From Collinsella sp. (GTDB lineage: Bacteria > Actinomycetota > Coriobacteriia > Coriobacteriales > Coriobacteriaceae), in contig DXMF01000037.1 in NCBI GenBank assembly GCA_019414345.1, forward strand, positions 1 through 64,000: a DNA stretch of 64,000 nt, given 5' to 3'. The position numbers and the translations under genes are program-made. Positions 50,886-59,629 of the stretch are shown here, in pieces (positions within the stretch are counted from its first letter, which is position 1; each line of letters begins with the position of its first letter). The notes beneath the pieces are model-generated. The model saw nothing but the letters and a program-made list of their open reading frames with translations, had not been told where the DNA came from and made no database searches.

Positions 50886-50930
50886 TATCATGTGCGGGTT
50901 TTGTCTTTTTGTCTGCGTAAAAAATTGTTC

Positions 50931-50958
50931 TTGCAGCAGAAACCCGCGCGTGTATACT
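50931..50958 (+). promoter_or_regulatory. Promoter of rplS
   Basis: TTGCAG (50931-50936), a 16-base spacer and TATACT (50953-50958), about 70 bases upstream of the rplS ATG. Confidence 0.65.
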
Positions 50959-51027
50959 CGAATACGTTTGTTCAACTACGTGCCGGCCAAGGTGGTACGG
51001 CACCTCTAGAAGAGTAAGGAATTGCAC

Positions 51028-51369
51028 ATGGATTACATCCGCGCAATCGAGCGTCAGCAGATCCGCGAGGACATTCCTCAGGTTCGCGTCGCCGACAACG
51101 TCAAGGTTCACTACCGCATTAAGGAAGGCGACCGCGAGCGCATCCAGGTCTTCCAGGGCGACGTCATCCGCATGGCCGGCGCCGGTGCCCGCGAGACCTT
51201 CACCGTCCGCAAGATGTCCTTCGGTGTCGGTGTTGAGCGTACCTTCCCGCTTCACAGCCCCAAGATCGCCAAGCTCGAGGTCGTTCGTCATGGTCGCGTC
51301 CGTCGCGCCAAGCTGTACTACCTCCGCGACAAGGTGGGCAAGGCTGCTCGCATCCCCGAGAAGCGCTAA
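51028..51369 (+). CDS. rplS: Ribosomal protein L19
   Basis: A 50S protein at the subunit interface. DYIRAIERQQIREDIPQ at the N-terminus, FQGDVIRMAGAGARETFTVRK and VERTFPLHSPKI are bL19 hallmarks. 113 aa. The ATG 51028 has TAAGGA 7 bases upstream. Here it stands apart from the rpsP-trmD operon, with its own promoter and terminator, unlike the rpsP-rimM-trmD-rplS order of many bacteria. Confidence 0.98.
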   Translation: MDYIRAIERQQIREDIPQVRVADNVKVHYRIKEGDRERIQVFQGDVIRMAGAGARETFTVRKMSFGVGVERTFPLHSPKIAKLEVVRHGRVRRAKLYYLRDKVGKAARIPEKR

Positions 51370-51403
51370 GAAGATCGCAGCGTCTGTCCACTCGTTTGGA
51401 CAC

Positions 51404-51432
51404 AAGGGTCACCTTCGGGTGGCCCTTCTTTT
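51404..51432 (+). terminator. Terminator after rplS
   Basis: A 10-bp stem (51404-51413 with 51418-51427, one T-G pair), TTCG tetraloop and CTTTTTAT. Confidence 0.9.
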
Positions 51433-51462
51433 TATCTGATTTGCATGCAAGGAGGGCCTGGT

Positions 51463-52251
51463 ATGGCCAATATGACGAGCTCGGTTTCGGCATCGCAGGT
51501 TGCCGGTGAGTTGGCGAGCGCTACGTTTGAGGAGATCCCCGCCCTCGTGGAGCATTATCGCGAGGACCCGCGCCAGCAGGTGATCAAGGCTTGCGAGCGT
51601 GCTCTTAAGCGCCATGCCAAGGAACTTGCCGAGCGCGAGCGCGTCAATGACATGTACGAGCTTATGCATGAGCTTGGCGGCGATGGGGTAGTCGTTGGTG
51701 TCGACGAGGTGGGTCGCGGATCGGTGGCCGGTCCTTTGACGGTATGCGCCGTCTGCCTTCCTATGGAGCCGCGCGTCTGGGGCATCAACGATTCCAAAAA
51801 GCTCACGCCGGCGCGCCGCGAGTTGCTCTCAGTGAAGATTGCCGAGGTGGCGACGGCAATTGGTTTTTGCCATATCGCGCCTAAGGATATCGATGAGATG
51901 GGCATGGCCCGCGCCATTCGAGCCGCTGTCGCGGGCGCCGTGGCCGATACGGGGCTCGAGCCCGATTGCGTGCTTATGGACGGTAACCCCTTGGGCGCCG
52001 TTCCCAACGAGCGCGACGTGGTGAAGGGCGATGCCAAGATCGCCTGTATCGCCGCGGCGTCCATCATGGCCAAGGTCACGCGTGACGAGATGATGGTCGA
52101 GTACGACGCCGAGTATCCCGAGTACCATTTGGCCGAATCGAAAGGCTACGCAAGCCCCGAGCACATCGAGGCCATTCGCAAACATGGACTTTGTTCACTG
52201 CACCGCGTGAGCTTTTGCGGAAACTTTCTGCAGACTGAGCGCCTTTTCTAG
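51463..52251 (+). CDS. rnhB: Ribonuclease HII
   Basis: Cleaves RNA-DNA hybrids and misincorporated ribonucleotides. VGVDEVGRGSVAGPL supplies the first Asp-Glu, INDSKKLT and LMDGN further catalytic residues, and GDAKIACIAAASIMAKVTRD is the core helix. An N-terminal helical extension of about 80 residues precedes the core, as in Bacillus RnhB. 262 aa; the ATG 51463 has AAGGAGG 7 bases upstream. Confidence 0.95.
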   Translation: MANMTSSVSASQVAGELASATFEEIPALVEHYREDPRQQVIKACERALKRHAKELAERERVNDMYELMHELGGDGVVVGVDEVGRGSVAGPLTVCAVCLPMEPRVWGINDSKKLTPARRELLSVKIAEVATAIGFCHIAPKDIDEMGMARAIRAAVAGAVADTGLEPDCVLMDGNPLGAVPNERDVVKGDAKIACIAAASIMAKVTRDEMMVEYDAEYPEYHLAESKGYASPEHIEAIRKHGLCSLHRVSFCGNFLQTERLF

Positions 52252-52300
52252 GTCAATTGTGGAGACAGGGACCTCAGGGGTTTTATAAACCTGCTGGTAG

Positions 52301-52343
52301 CGGGCCGTATGCAACATCATTGCTGCGTACGGCCCGTTTTTTG
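52301..52343 (+). terminator. Terminator after rnhB
   Basis: A 9-bp perfect stem (52301-52309 with 52328-52336), an internally structured 18-base loop, and a run of six T. Confidence 0.85.
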
Positions 52344-52440
52344 ACGGCATTTGGTCAGCTTTTGGTTTGCTTCCGGTACTTACCCGCATGAAAGGTGCCC
52401 TCATCATCGGGGCAATGCAGCGTGCGGGAAAGGAGACCCC

Positions 52441-52926
52441 ATGAGTGCCGCAAGCAAAAAGAGCAAGACGCAGCAGCTCAAGGAGCGTTGGGAAAACGGC
52501 GAGCTCGACTGCGGGGCGATGACGCCCGAGTTTATCAAGGGACTCAGTCCCCGCGAACTGGGCATGCTGGGCGAGCTGATCACCATCGACTACTTTAACG
52601 AGCGCGGCTACACCTTGCTGGAGCAGGGTTATCGTTGCACCGAGGGCGAGGCCGATCTGGTGCTGCTCGATGAGCTCGACGATGTCGTGGTGATGGCCGA
52701 GGTCAAGACCAGACGCGTTGCACTGGATTGCAGCACGCGGGTCTTTCCCGAGGAGGCCGTGGACGCTCAAAAGCAACGCCGCTACCGCCGCATCGCAAGT
52801 TGCTATCTCATGGAGCATTATCCGCTCAAGGCGATTCGCTTCGATGCCGTGGGTGTCACCATTCGTGGCGGGCATATCGCCGAGATCGAGCATCAGTACA
52901 ACGCGTTCGATTGGCAGGTGTCGTGA
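52441..52926 (+). CDS. YraN family protein (UPF0102)
   Basis: 161 aa with a predicted restriction-endonuclease-like fold: GELITIDYFNERGYTLLEQGY, then EADLVLLDE and VVMAEVKTRR, giving the Glu/Asp...Glu-x-Lys core. An N-terminal extension of about 35 residues (SAASKKSKTQQLKERWENG) is not typical. The biological role of YraN is not established. The start ATG 52441 has GAAAGGAG upstream. The stop overlaps the comM start (TGATG), so the two are coupled, a widely conserved neighbourhood. Confidence 0.9.
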   Translation: MSAASKKSKTQQLKERWENGELDCGAMTPEFIKGLSPRELGMLGELITIDYFNERGYTLLEQGYRCTEGEADLVLLDELDDVVVMAEVKTRRVALDCSTRVFPEEAVDAQKQRRYRRIASCYLMEHYPLKAIRFDAVGVTIRGGHIAEIEHQYNAFDWQVS

Positions 52927-54449
52927 TGGCGTTCGAGACGTTTGCCGTTCACGCGGCCTGCATCCGCGGCGTCGAGGCGATTCACGTCACGGTCGAGGTC
53001 TCGCTTGCCGGTGGCGTTCCGGGCATCCAAATGCTCGGCATTCCGAGTATGGAGGTGATGGAGTCACGCGGTCGTATTCGCTGCGCGATGCGCTCCGCCG
53101 GGTTCGAGATCCCACGCTCGGGCATTACGGTCAATCTGGCGCCCGGCGATATTCGCAAGACCGGTAGCGGCTTTGATCTGCCCATCGCCATCGCGGTTCT
53201 GGCGGCCGATGGGCAGATTCCCCGTGACAACCTCGATCGCTGCCTTATCGCCGGCGAGCTCGGCTTGGACGGTACGGTGCTTCCCGTCAAGGGCGAGGTG
53301 GCGTTTCAGCTGCTGGCTCGCGACATGGGGCTGTCCTTTATCGCCGGCAGGTCCGATCAGCATGTGCCGCTTGCGGGCGTTGATTGCGGCTTTATCGATC
53401 ATCTGTCTCAGCTTGCTCGCGGCATGGGCGATGCCGTGCGTCATTATCTGGATTCCGAGGGTGTTGAGGCGACCTTTGAGCCCGAACTCGACTATGCCGA
53501 TGTGCTGGGGCAGGAAGTCGCCAAGCGCGGCATGGCGCTTGCGGCGGCGGGGGAGCTGGGCCTGCTCATGATTGGGTCTCCGGGATCGGGCAAGACCATG
53601 CTTGCGCGCCGCATGACGGGTATCTTGCCCGAGCTTTCCGTCGAGGATCAGCAGGAGGCGCTGTGCATTCATTCGGTCTTGGGTGAGAACATCGATGGCC
53701 TGCTTGCGGGGCATCGGCCGTTTCGAAGCCCCCATCACAGCATTTCGACAGCGGGCCTTATTGGCGGAGGGCGCCCGGTGCATCCGGGCGAGATCAGCCT
53801 TGCCCATGGCGGCGTGCTCTTTTTGGACGAGCTTGCAGAGTTTCCCACCGGTGTGCTGCAGACGCTTCGTCAGCCTATCGAGCGCGGCTATGTCAGAATC
53901 GTGCGCGTCGATGGCGCCTTTACGTTTCCCTCGCGCTTTCAGCTGCTTGCGGCGAGCAATCCCTGCCCCTGCGGTTTTTTGGGCGATCGCGAGGTTCCGT
54001 GTCGCTGTTCGGCATCGATGGTCGAGCGCTACCGGTCCAAGCTGCGCGGTCCCTTGGCCGACCGTATCGACCTGATGCTCGATGTGACCCGCCCCGATCC
54101 GCAGGTGATTATCGAGGGCGCCGAGGGCATGTCATCGGCCGAGCTGCGCGACTACGTTGTCCGCGGTCGGGCTTTTCGTGCCTGGCGCGAGTCCCGTATG
54201 GATGATGCGGATGCCGAGGCCGAGCACGATGAGTCACGGTCCATTGACGGCGTCGTGTCGACCTTTGCACTCGACGAGGCCGCCGAGACATGCGTACTTG
54301 GCCTGTCGAAACGCACTCATCTCACGGGGCGCGGCATCGTGCGCCTGGTTCGCATCGCGCGCACGATTGCCGATGTCGCCGAAAGCGAGCGGGTGACGCA
54401 AGACCACGTGCTCGAGGCGGCGATGTACCAGGGAAGGAGGGATCAGTGA
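52926..54449 (+). CDS. comM: YifB/ComM family Mg-chelatase-like AAA+ ATPase
   Basis: 507 aa. An N-terminal Lon-like fold (TVEVSLAGGVPGIQMLGIPS) precedes the AAA+ module with Walker A GSPGSGKTML and Walker B GVLFLDELAEF, plus a Mg-chelatase C-terminal domain. ComM homologues act as helicases promoting branch migration during natural transformation; Cys pairs (NPCPCGFLGD...CRCS) suggest a zinc site. Located directly before dprA, with the stop overlapping its ATG (TGATG). Together they suggest a DNA-uptake or recombination role, but no uptake machinery is in the window. Confidence 0.93.
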   Translation: MAFETFAVHAACIRGVEAIHVTVEVSLAGGVPGIQMLGIPSMEVMESRGRIRCAMRSAGFEIPRSGITVNLAPGDIRKTGSGFDLPIAIAVLAADGQIPRDNLDRCLIAGELGLDGTVLPVKGEVAFQLLARDMGLSFIAGRSDQHVPLAGVDCGFIDHLSQLARGMGDAVRHYLDSEGVEATFEPELDYADVLGQEVAKRGMALAAAGELGLLMIGSPGSGKTMLARRMTGILPELSVEDQQEALCIHSVLGENIDGLLAGHRPFRSPHHSISTAGLIGGGRPVHPGEISLAHGGVLFLDELAEFPTGVLQTLRQPIERGYVRIVRVDGAFTFPSRFQLLAASNPCPCGFLGDREVPCRCSASMVERYRSKLRGPLADRIDLMLDVTRPDPQVIIEGAEGMSSAELRDYVVRGRAFRAWRESRMDDADAEAEHDESRSIDGVVSTFALDEAAETCVLGLSKRTHLTGRGIVRLVRIARTIADVAESERVTQDHVLEAAMYQGRRDQ

Positions 54450-55381
54450 TGGGCGAGGAGACTTTTGAGCTGCATCCCGGTGATGCGTTGTATCCAGATA
54501 CCGTTTTGGAGCTCTCTGATGTACCCCAGACGCTGTTCGTGCGTGGCGACCCGGAGGTGCTTTCGACGCCGGCACTCTCCATCATCGGCGCTCGCAAGGC
54601 CTCGCCGTACGGCCTGGCCGTGGCAGAACTGGCCGCGAAAGTTGCGGTCGAGGCGGGGGTGACGGTGGTCTCGGGCGGCGCGGTCGGCTGCGACCAGGCC
54701 TCGGGTTGGGCCGCGGTCAACGCCGGTGGCAGGCACGTCGTGGTGTTGGGTACGGGCGCCGACGTGGTCTACCCGCGCTCGAGTGCGGGGCTCATCGCGC
54801 GCACGATCGATACGGGCGGCGCGGTCGTGTCCATCTCGCCTTGGGGTATGGGGCCACGTAAGTTTGCCTTCCCGCGGCGTAACCGGGTGATCGCCGCGCT
54901 TTCGCAGGCGCTCTTCGTGTCGGAGGCTGGCATGCCTTCGGGCACGTTCTCGACGGCGGAGGCCGCCATGGACCTGGGTCGCGAGCTGCTTGCGGTACCG
55001 GGTTCGATTTTGTCACCCGAGTCGCGCGGTACCAACTACCTCATTGCCAACGGGGCCTGCTGCATTATTGACGAGGAGTCAATCGAGATGGCCATCTCGC
55101 GAATCTACGGCACCCTGCGCTATTCGCGTCCTGATGCGCCCGGTATCGCAGATCTGGACCCCACGCAGCAGACCGTGATGCATGCGCTCATCGCCTCGCC
55201 GCTCAAGGTCGACGACATCGCGGCACTCGTCTCGCTCGATGCCGTCGGCGTGCTCAAACTTCTGGGTTCGCTCGAACTCGAGGGCCTCATCGAGCGCATG
55301 ATGGATGGAAGGTATGCGCCCTCCAAGTTTGCCCTTCACGCCCAGACGCCCTTCGGTCACAATGGAAAACGTGTCAATTAG
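54449..55381 (+). CDS. dprA: DNA-processing protein DprA
   Basis: Loads RecA onto incoming single-stranded DNA. A Rossmann-like DprA core is visible: SIIGARKASPYGLAVAE, VVSGGAVGCDQASGWAAVNAGG and VLGTGADVVYPRSS, with FPRRNRVIAALS. A C-terminal winged-helix-like segment (ASPLKVDDIAALVSL) follows. 310 aa, short because it lacks the N-terminal SAM domain. The ATG overlaps the comM stop and has AAGGAGG upstream. Confidence 0.94.
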   Translation: MGEETFELHPGDALYPDTVLELSDVPQTLFVRGDPEVLSTPALSIIGARKASPYGLAVAELAAKVAVEAGVTVVSGGAVGCDQASGWAAVNAGGRHVVVLGTGADVVYPRSSAGLIARTIDTGGAVVSISPWGMGPRKFAFPRRNRVIAALSQALFVSEAGMPSGTFSTAEAAMDLGRELLAVPGSILSPESRGTNYLIANGACCIIDEESIEMAISRIYGTLRYSRPDAPGIADLDPTQQTVMHALIASPLKVDDIAALVSLDAVGVLKLLGSLELEGLIERMMDGRYAPSKFALHAQTPFGHNGKRVN

Positions 55382-55395
55382 AAAGGTGTTTGCAG

Positions 55396-56733
55396 ATGCT
55401 GTTTGATCAGGTGACGGTTATCGGTGGCGGTCTGGCGGGATCGGAATGCGCGATTCAGCTGGCAGATCGCGGGTTCGCCGTAAAGCTGTGCGAGATGCGC
55501 CCGCAGGTAAGCTCTCCTGCCCACCATACCGATCACTTGGCGGAGCTCGTCTGCTCCAATTCGTTTAAGTCGACCCGTCCCGATTCCGCCGCCGGTCTGC
55601 TGAAGGCCGAGCTCGAGCGCATGGGCTCGGTGCTGCTCGACTGCGCTCATCGTGCGGCCGTTCCCGCTGGCGGCGCCCTGGCGGTCGACCGCGTCAAGTT
55701 TTCCGAGCTCGTCGAGGCCGAGGTTGCCGCCCGCCCCAATATCGAGGTCGTCCACGGTGAGGTCACCCAGATCCCCGAGGGTCATGTGGTTATCGCCGCG
55801 GGCCCCTTGTGCTCGCCGGCATTGAGCGGGGAGGTCATGAAGCTTGTCGGTGGTGACGCCCTGGCGTTCTTTGACGCGGCCGCCCCGATCGTCGATGCCT
55901 CGACGCTCGATATGGACGTGCTGTTCTCGCAGTCGCGCTACGAGGAGCAGGGGAGTGGCGACTATCTCAATGCCCCGCTCAACAAGGAAGAGTACGAGGC
56001 CTTTATCGAGGCACTCACCACGGCCGATCGCGTGGTGCTCAAGGATTTTGAGGGCGGTGACCTGTTCCAGGCCTGCCAGCCTGCCGAGGAGGTTGCGCGC
56101 ACGGGCAAGGATGCCATCCGCTTTGGCGCCATGAAGCCCGTCGGGCTCACCGACCCGCGCACCGGTCGCCGTCCCTGGGCGGCAATTCAGCTGCGCGCCG
56201 AGAACAAGGAGAAGACCGCCTATAACCTGGTTGGCTTCCAGACCAACCTGACCTTCGGCGAACAGAAGCGCGTCTTCCATATGGTTCCCGGCCTGGAGAA
56301 CGCCGAGTTCTTCCGCTACGGCGTCATGCACCGCAACACCTTTGTCGATGCGCCGCACGTGCTCGATGGCACCTTTGCCGTGCCCGGCACGAGCGTGCGT
56401 CTTGCCGGCCAGATTACCGGTACCGAGGGGTATATGGAGGCCGTGGCGACGGGTCTGCTCGCCGCGCTCAACACCTATGCCGAGGCTATCGGTGCTGCGG
56501 GCGTCGAGCTGCCGCGCGTGGGCGCCCTGGGCGCGCTCGTGGGGTATGCGACCGACCCGGCTACGGTGGGCTACCAGCCCATGCACGTCAACTTTGGCCT
56601 CGTGCCGCCGCTCGAGGACGGTAAGCGTCGCAGCAAGCGCGATCGTTACCAGGCCTACGCGGACCGGGCCCTTAAGGCCCTGGATGCCTATCTGGAAACG
56701 CGCTCCGATCTGTTTGGAGGCGAGAGGTCATAG
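55396..56733 (+). CDS. trmFO: tRNA (uracil-5-)-methyltransferase TrmFO
   Basis: A folate- and FAD-dependent methylase that makes T54 in the T-loop of tRNAs. The FAD loop VTVIGGGLAGSECAIQLADRG is at the N-terminus. HTDHLAELVCSNSFKS, PVGLTDPRTGRRPWAAIQLR and GYMEAVATGLLAALN are family segments. 445 aa. The start is ATG 55396 with AAAGGTG upstream. The topA gene often found between dprA and trmFO is absent here. The stop TAG overlaps the proposed ATA start of xerC. Confidence 0.96.
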   Translation: MLFDQVTVIGGGLAGSECAIQLADRGFAVKLCEMRPQVSSPAHHTDHLAELVCSNSFKSTRPDSAAGLLKAELERMGSVLLDCAHRAAVPAGGALAVDRVKFSELVEAEVAARPNIEVVHGEVTQIPEGHVVIAAGPLCSPALSGEVMKLVGGDALAFFDAAAPIVDASTLDMDVLFSQSRYEEQGSGDYLNAPLNKEEYEAFIEALTTADRVVLKDFEGGDLFQACQPAEEVARTGKDAIRFGAMKPVGLTDPRTGRRPWAAIQLRAENKEKTAYNLVGFQTNLTFGEQKRVFHMVPGLENAEFFRYGVMHRNTFVDAPHVLDGTFAVPGTSVRLAGQITGTEGYMEAVATGLLAALNTYAEAIGAAGVELPRVGALGALVGYATDPATVGYQPMHVNFGLVPPLEDGKRRSKRDRYQAYADRALKALDAYLETRSDLFGGERS

Positions 56734-57650
56734 CCTTTGACCTGTACGATGCCGTCGACTCGTTCATCGCCTACATTGCACGCGTCGAGGGGCTCGCTCC
56801 CAATACGGTAACGGCCTACGCCTCGCGGCTCGAGCGCTTCGCCGCGTGGTGCGACCGCGAGGGCATCGACGCTCGCGTCGCCGACGTACGGACCGTTCGC
56901 TCCTATTTGGCCGAGCTGTCGCGTGGCCAGGTGGCGGCTCGGACCCTTGCGGCGCATCTGTCTGCCATTCGCTCGCTCTATCGGTGGATGGCTGCCGAGG
57001 GAATCGTTGAGGGCGATGCGGTCTCGGCGATATCCTCGCCCAAACTGCCGCGCGATCTTCCCGGTGTGCTGACGACCCGGCAAGTCGAGGCGTTGCTCGA
57101 GGCCCCCGACACCTCTACGCCTTCGGGGCTGCGTGATGAAGCGATGCTCGAGCTGCTCTATGCCTCCGGCGCGCGAATCTCGGAGCTCGCGGCGCTCAAC
57201 GTGGAGTCCATTGCTTGGTCAGAGCGAACGCTGCGACTTTGGGGCAAGGGGAGCAAGGAGCGTATCGTGCCCCTCTATCGGCGCGCTCTCGAGGCGACTC
57301 GTCGCTATATTGAGGAGGGGAGGCCACATCTCCTTGTGCAGGCAAAGCGTGTCGATAGTGCGAACGGCGTGCATCCGTTGTTTATCTCGGCGCGCGGAAA
57401 CCGCATGAGTGCCGCCATGCTCAGAAGGCGGTTCCACATGCTTGCGGCACTTGCCGGCATTCCTGCCGACATCGCCCCGCATGCGATGCGCCACACCTTT
57501 GCGACCGACCTGCTCGAGGGCGGCGCGGATCTGCGCTCGGTTCAGGAGCTGCTGGGGCATGCGAGCTTGTCCACGACGCAGATCTATACGCACCTCACGC
57601 CCGACCGACTCAAGCGTGCCGTGAGTCAGGCACACCCCCGCGGCGAGTAG
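56730..57650 (+). CDS. xerC: Tyrosine recombinase XerC, proposed ATA start
   Basis: A chromosome-dimer-resolution recombinase of 306 aa. The N-terminal SAM-like core-binding domain (DSFIAYIARVEGLAPNTVTA onward) is followed by the catalytic domain with Arg149 (GARISEL), Lys in GKGSKER, HAMRH (His251, Arg254), LGHAS (His277) and the nucleophile Tyr286 (TQIYTHL). No ATG, GTG or TTG precedes the core-binding domain in frame; the first TTG (56907) would remove about 57 residues of it. GGAGG and GAGAGG lie just before ATA 56730, which overlaps the trmFO stop as ATAG. A non-canonical ATA start is therefore proposed; CTG 56742 is an alternative. Confidence 0.85.
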   Translation: MAFDLYDAVDSFIAYIARVEGLAPNTVTAYASRLERFAAWCDREGIDARVADVRTVRSYLAELSRGQVAARTLAAHLSAIRSLYRWMAAEGIVEGDAVSAISSPKLPRDLPGVLTTRQVEALLEAPDTSTPSGLRDEAMLELLYASGARISELAALNVESIAWSERTLRLWGKGSKERIVPLYRRALEATRRYIEEGRPHLLVQAKRVDSANGVHPLFISARGNRMSAAMLRRRFHMLAALAGIPADIAPHAMRHTFATDLLEGGADLRSVQELLGHASLSTTQIYTHLTPDRLKRAVSQAHPRGE

Positions 57651-57698
57651 GAGAAGGGCCTCCCGCGCCGCACCGAGGTGTGTGGTTTTGATTGCGGG

Positions 57699-57727
57699 TT
57701 GGCAGGAAGAGGCAATCCTGCTATCAT
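57699..57727 (+). promoter_or_regulatory. Promoter of rpsB-tsf
   Basis: TTGGCA (57699-57704), a 17-base spacer and TATCAT (57722-57727). A leader of about 135 bases follows before the rpsB ATG, long enough for autoregulation by S2, although no structure was resolved. Confidence 0.65.
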
Positions 57728-57868
57728 TCATCGGGTTGCTTCACGGCAACATGTTTTTATCACGCACGCGCGGCTACTTCATACCGTGGTGCCCGGGCTT
57801 TGGTAGCACATGTCCGGGTTGGTTATGGAGGATGACCCCGCGCGGAGGCAAACCACAGGAGGTTTAAC

Positions 57869-58597
57869 ATGGCTACCAAGATTAATATCCGCACCCTGCT
57901 CGAGGCCGGCTGCCACTTCGGTCACCAGACCCGTCGCTGGAACCCCAAGATGAAGCCGTTCATCTTCGGTGAGCGCAACGGCATCTACATCCTCGACCTC
58001 AAGCAGACCATCCTTGACGCCGACCAGGCCTACACCTTCGTCAAGAACGTCGCCAAGGGCGGCAACGTGCTGTTCGTCGGCACCAAGAAGCAGGCTCAGG
58101 AGGCCGTTAAGAACGCAGCCGAGCGCGCCAACATGCCTTACATCAACCAGCGTTGGCTCGGCGGCATGCTGACCAACTTCGTCACCATTCGCTCCCGCAT
58201 CAACCGCATGGAGGAGCTCGAGGCCATGGTCGAGGACGGCCGCATGGCAGTCCTGCCCAAGAAGGAGCAGGCTGTTCTGGGTAAGGAGCTCGCTAAGCTC
58301 CAGACCAACCTCGGTGGCGCCCGCGACATGAAGGGTCTGCCCCAGGCTCTCTTCGTCATCGACACCAAGCGCGAGGAGAACGCCATCAAGGAGGCTCAGC
58401 GCCTGAACATCCCCGTCGTCGCTCTGATCGACACCAACTCCGATCCCGACGAGGTCGAGTACGGCATCCCCTGCAACGATGACGCCATCTCCGCTGTCAC
58501 CCTTATGTGCGAGCTCATGGCCGACGCCTGCCTCGCTGGCTCCGGCAAGGAGCAGGTCTCCGAGGCCGAGATGACCGCCGAGCCCAAGGCCGAGTAA
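57869..58597 (+). CDS. rpsB: Ribosomal protein S2
   Basis: A 30S protein near the mRNA exit. LLEAGCHFGHQTRRWNPKM, RWLGGMLTN and VVALIDTNSDPDEVEYGIP are uS2 signatures. 242 aa, with a short Glu/Ala tail. The ATG has CAGGAGG upstream. Upstream of tsf, as in most bacteria. Confidence 0.98.
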   Translation: MATKINIRTLLEAGCHFGHQTRRWNPKMKPFIFGERNGIYILDLKQTILDADQAYTFVKNVAKGGNVLFVGTKKQAQEAVKNAAERANMPYINQRWLGGMLTNFVTIRSRINRMEELEAMVEDGRMAVLPKKEQAVLGKELAKLQTNLGGARDMKGLPQALFVIDTKREENAIKEAQRLNIPVVALIDTNSDPDEVEYGIPCNDDAISAVTLMCELMADACLAGSGKEQVSEAEMTAEPKAE

Positions 58598-58642
58598 ATC
58601 AGTCCTATTTAAGTCTTTTTCATCTCTTTGAAAGGAACCACA

Positions 58643-59512
58643 ATGGCCCAGATTACCGCCGCTATGGTCAAGCAGCTCCGCGAGATGACCGACTCCCCGA
58701 TGATGGAGTGCAAGAAGGCTCTCGTCGAGGCTGACGGCGACATGGATGCCGCCGTCGACGTTCTGCGCAAGAACGGCCTCGCCAAGGCTGCCAAGAAGGC
58801 TGGCCGTGAGACCAACGAGGGCGCTGTCGCCGCGTTCGTCTCCGAGGATGGCAAGACCGGCGCTCTGCTCGAGCTCTCCTGCGAGACCGACTTCGTCGGC
58901 TCCAACGCCAAGTTCACCGGCTTTGCTTCCAAGGTCGCCGAGGTTGTCGCTACCACCGAGCCGGCCGATGTCGATGCTCTTCTCGAGAAGCCGATGGGCG
59001 AGGAGACCGTTTCCTCCGAGCTCACCGAGATGATTCACATCATGGGCGAGAACATGAAGATCTCTCGTTTCGCCGCCCGCAAGGCCGAGAACGGCGCCCT
59101 CGCTTCTTACATCCACATGGGTGGTAAGATCGGCGTCCTCGTCGAGTTCGCTTTCGAGAAGGCCGAGACCGCTCAGGCCGACTCCTTCAAGACCTTCGCT
59201 CACGACGTCGCCCTTCAGGTTGCCGCCGTCGCCCCGATCTGCGCTACCCGCGATCAGGTTCCGGCTGAGACCGTCGAGCACGAGAAGCAGATTTACATGG
59301 CTCAGGCCGCCGAGTCCGGCAAGCCCGAGGCCATTCAGGAGAAGATGGCTGTTGGCCGTCTGGAGAAGTTCTACAAGCAGTCCGTGCTCACCGAGCAGGA
59401 GTTCATCAAGGACAGCTCCCTCACCATCAAGAAGTACGCTGAGCAGGTCTCCAAGGAGCTCGGCGATACCATTACCGTCGTTGCCTTCGACCGTCTGGTC
59501 CGTGGCGAGTAA
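58643..59512 (+). CDS. tsf: Elongation factor Ts
   Basis: The nucleotide exchange factor for EF-Tu. MVKQLREMTDSPMMECKKALVEADGDMDAA at the N-terminus (quoted in part), ELSCETDFV, and the dimerisation core are present. 289 aa. The start is ATG 58643 with GAAAGGA upstream; a TTG five codons earlier is in frame but lies in the ribosome site. Ends before a strong terminator. Confidence 0.97.
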   Translation: MAQITAAMVKQLREMTDSPMMECKKALVEADGDMDAAVDVLRKNGLAKAAKKAGRETNEGAVAAFVSEDGKTGALLELSCETDFVGSNAKFTGFASKVAEVVATTEPADVDALLEKPMGEETVSSELTEMIHIMGENMKISRFAARKAENGALASYIHMGGKIGVLVEFAFEKAETAQADSFKTFAHDVALQVAAVAPICATRDQVPAETVEHEKQIYMAQAAESGKPEAIQEKMAVGRLEKFYKQSVLTEQEFIKDSSLTIKKYAEQVSKELGDTITVVAFDRLVRGE

Positions 59513-59536
59513 ATAAGCTCTTGTAGCTGGTAATGA

Positions 59537-59570
59537 GCAGGCTGTGGGTTTTACTCACAGCCTGCTTTTT
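59537..59570 (+). terminator. Terminator after tsf
   Basis: A perfect 10-bp stem (59537-59546 with 59556-59565), 9-base loop and TTTTT. Confidence 0.92.
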
Positions 59571-59629
59571 CATGGCTCTTATCAGAGCCTTTGCTATCAT
59601 ATTGAAAGTCTAATTAAAGGAGGATCGCT

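Noticed and set aside
57779..59281. A minus-strand open frame opposite rpsB and tsf
   Set aside because: Both plus-strand genes are complete and canonical; the antisense frame is a compositional artefact.
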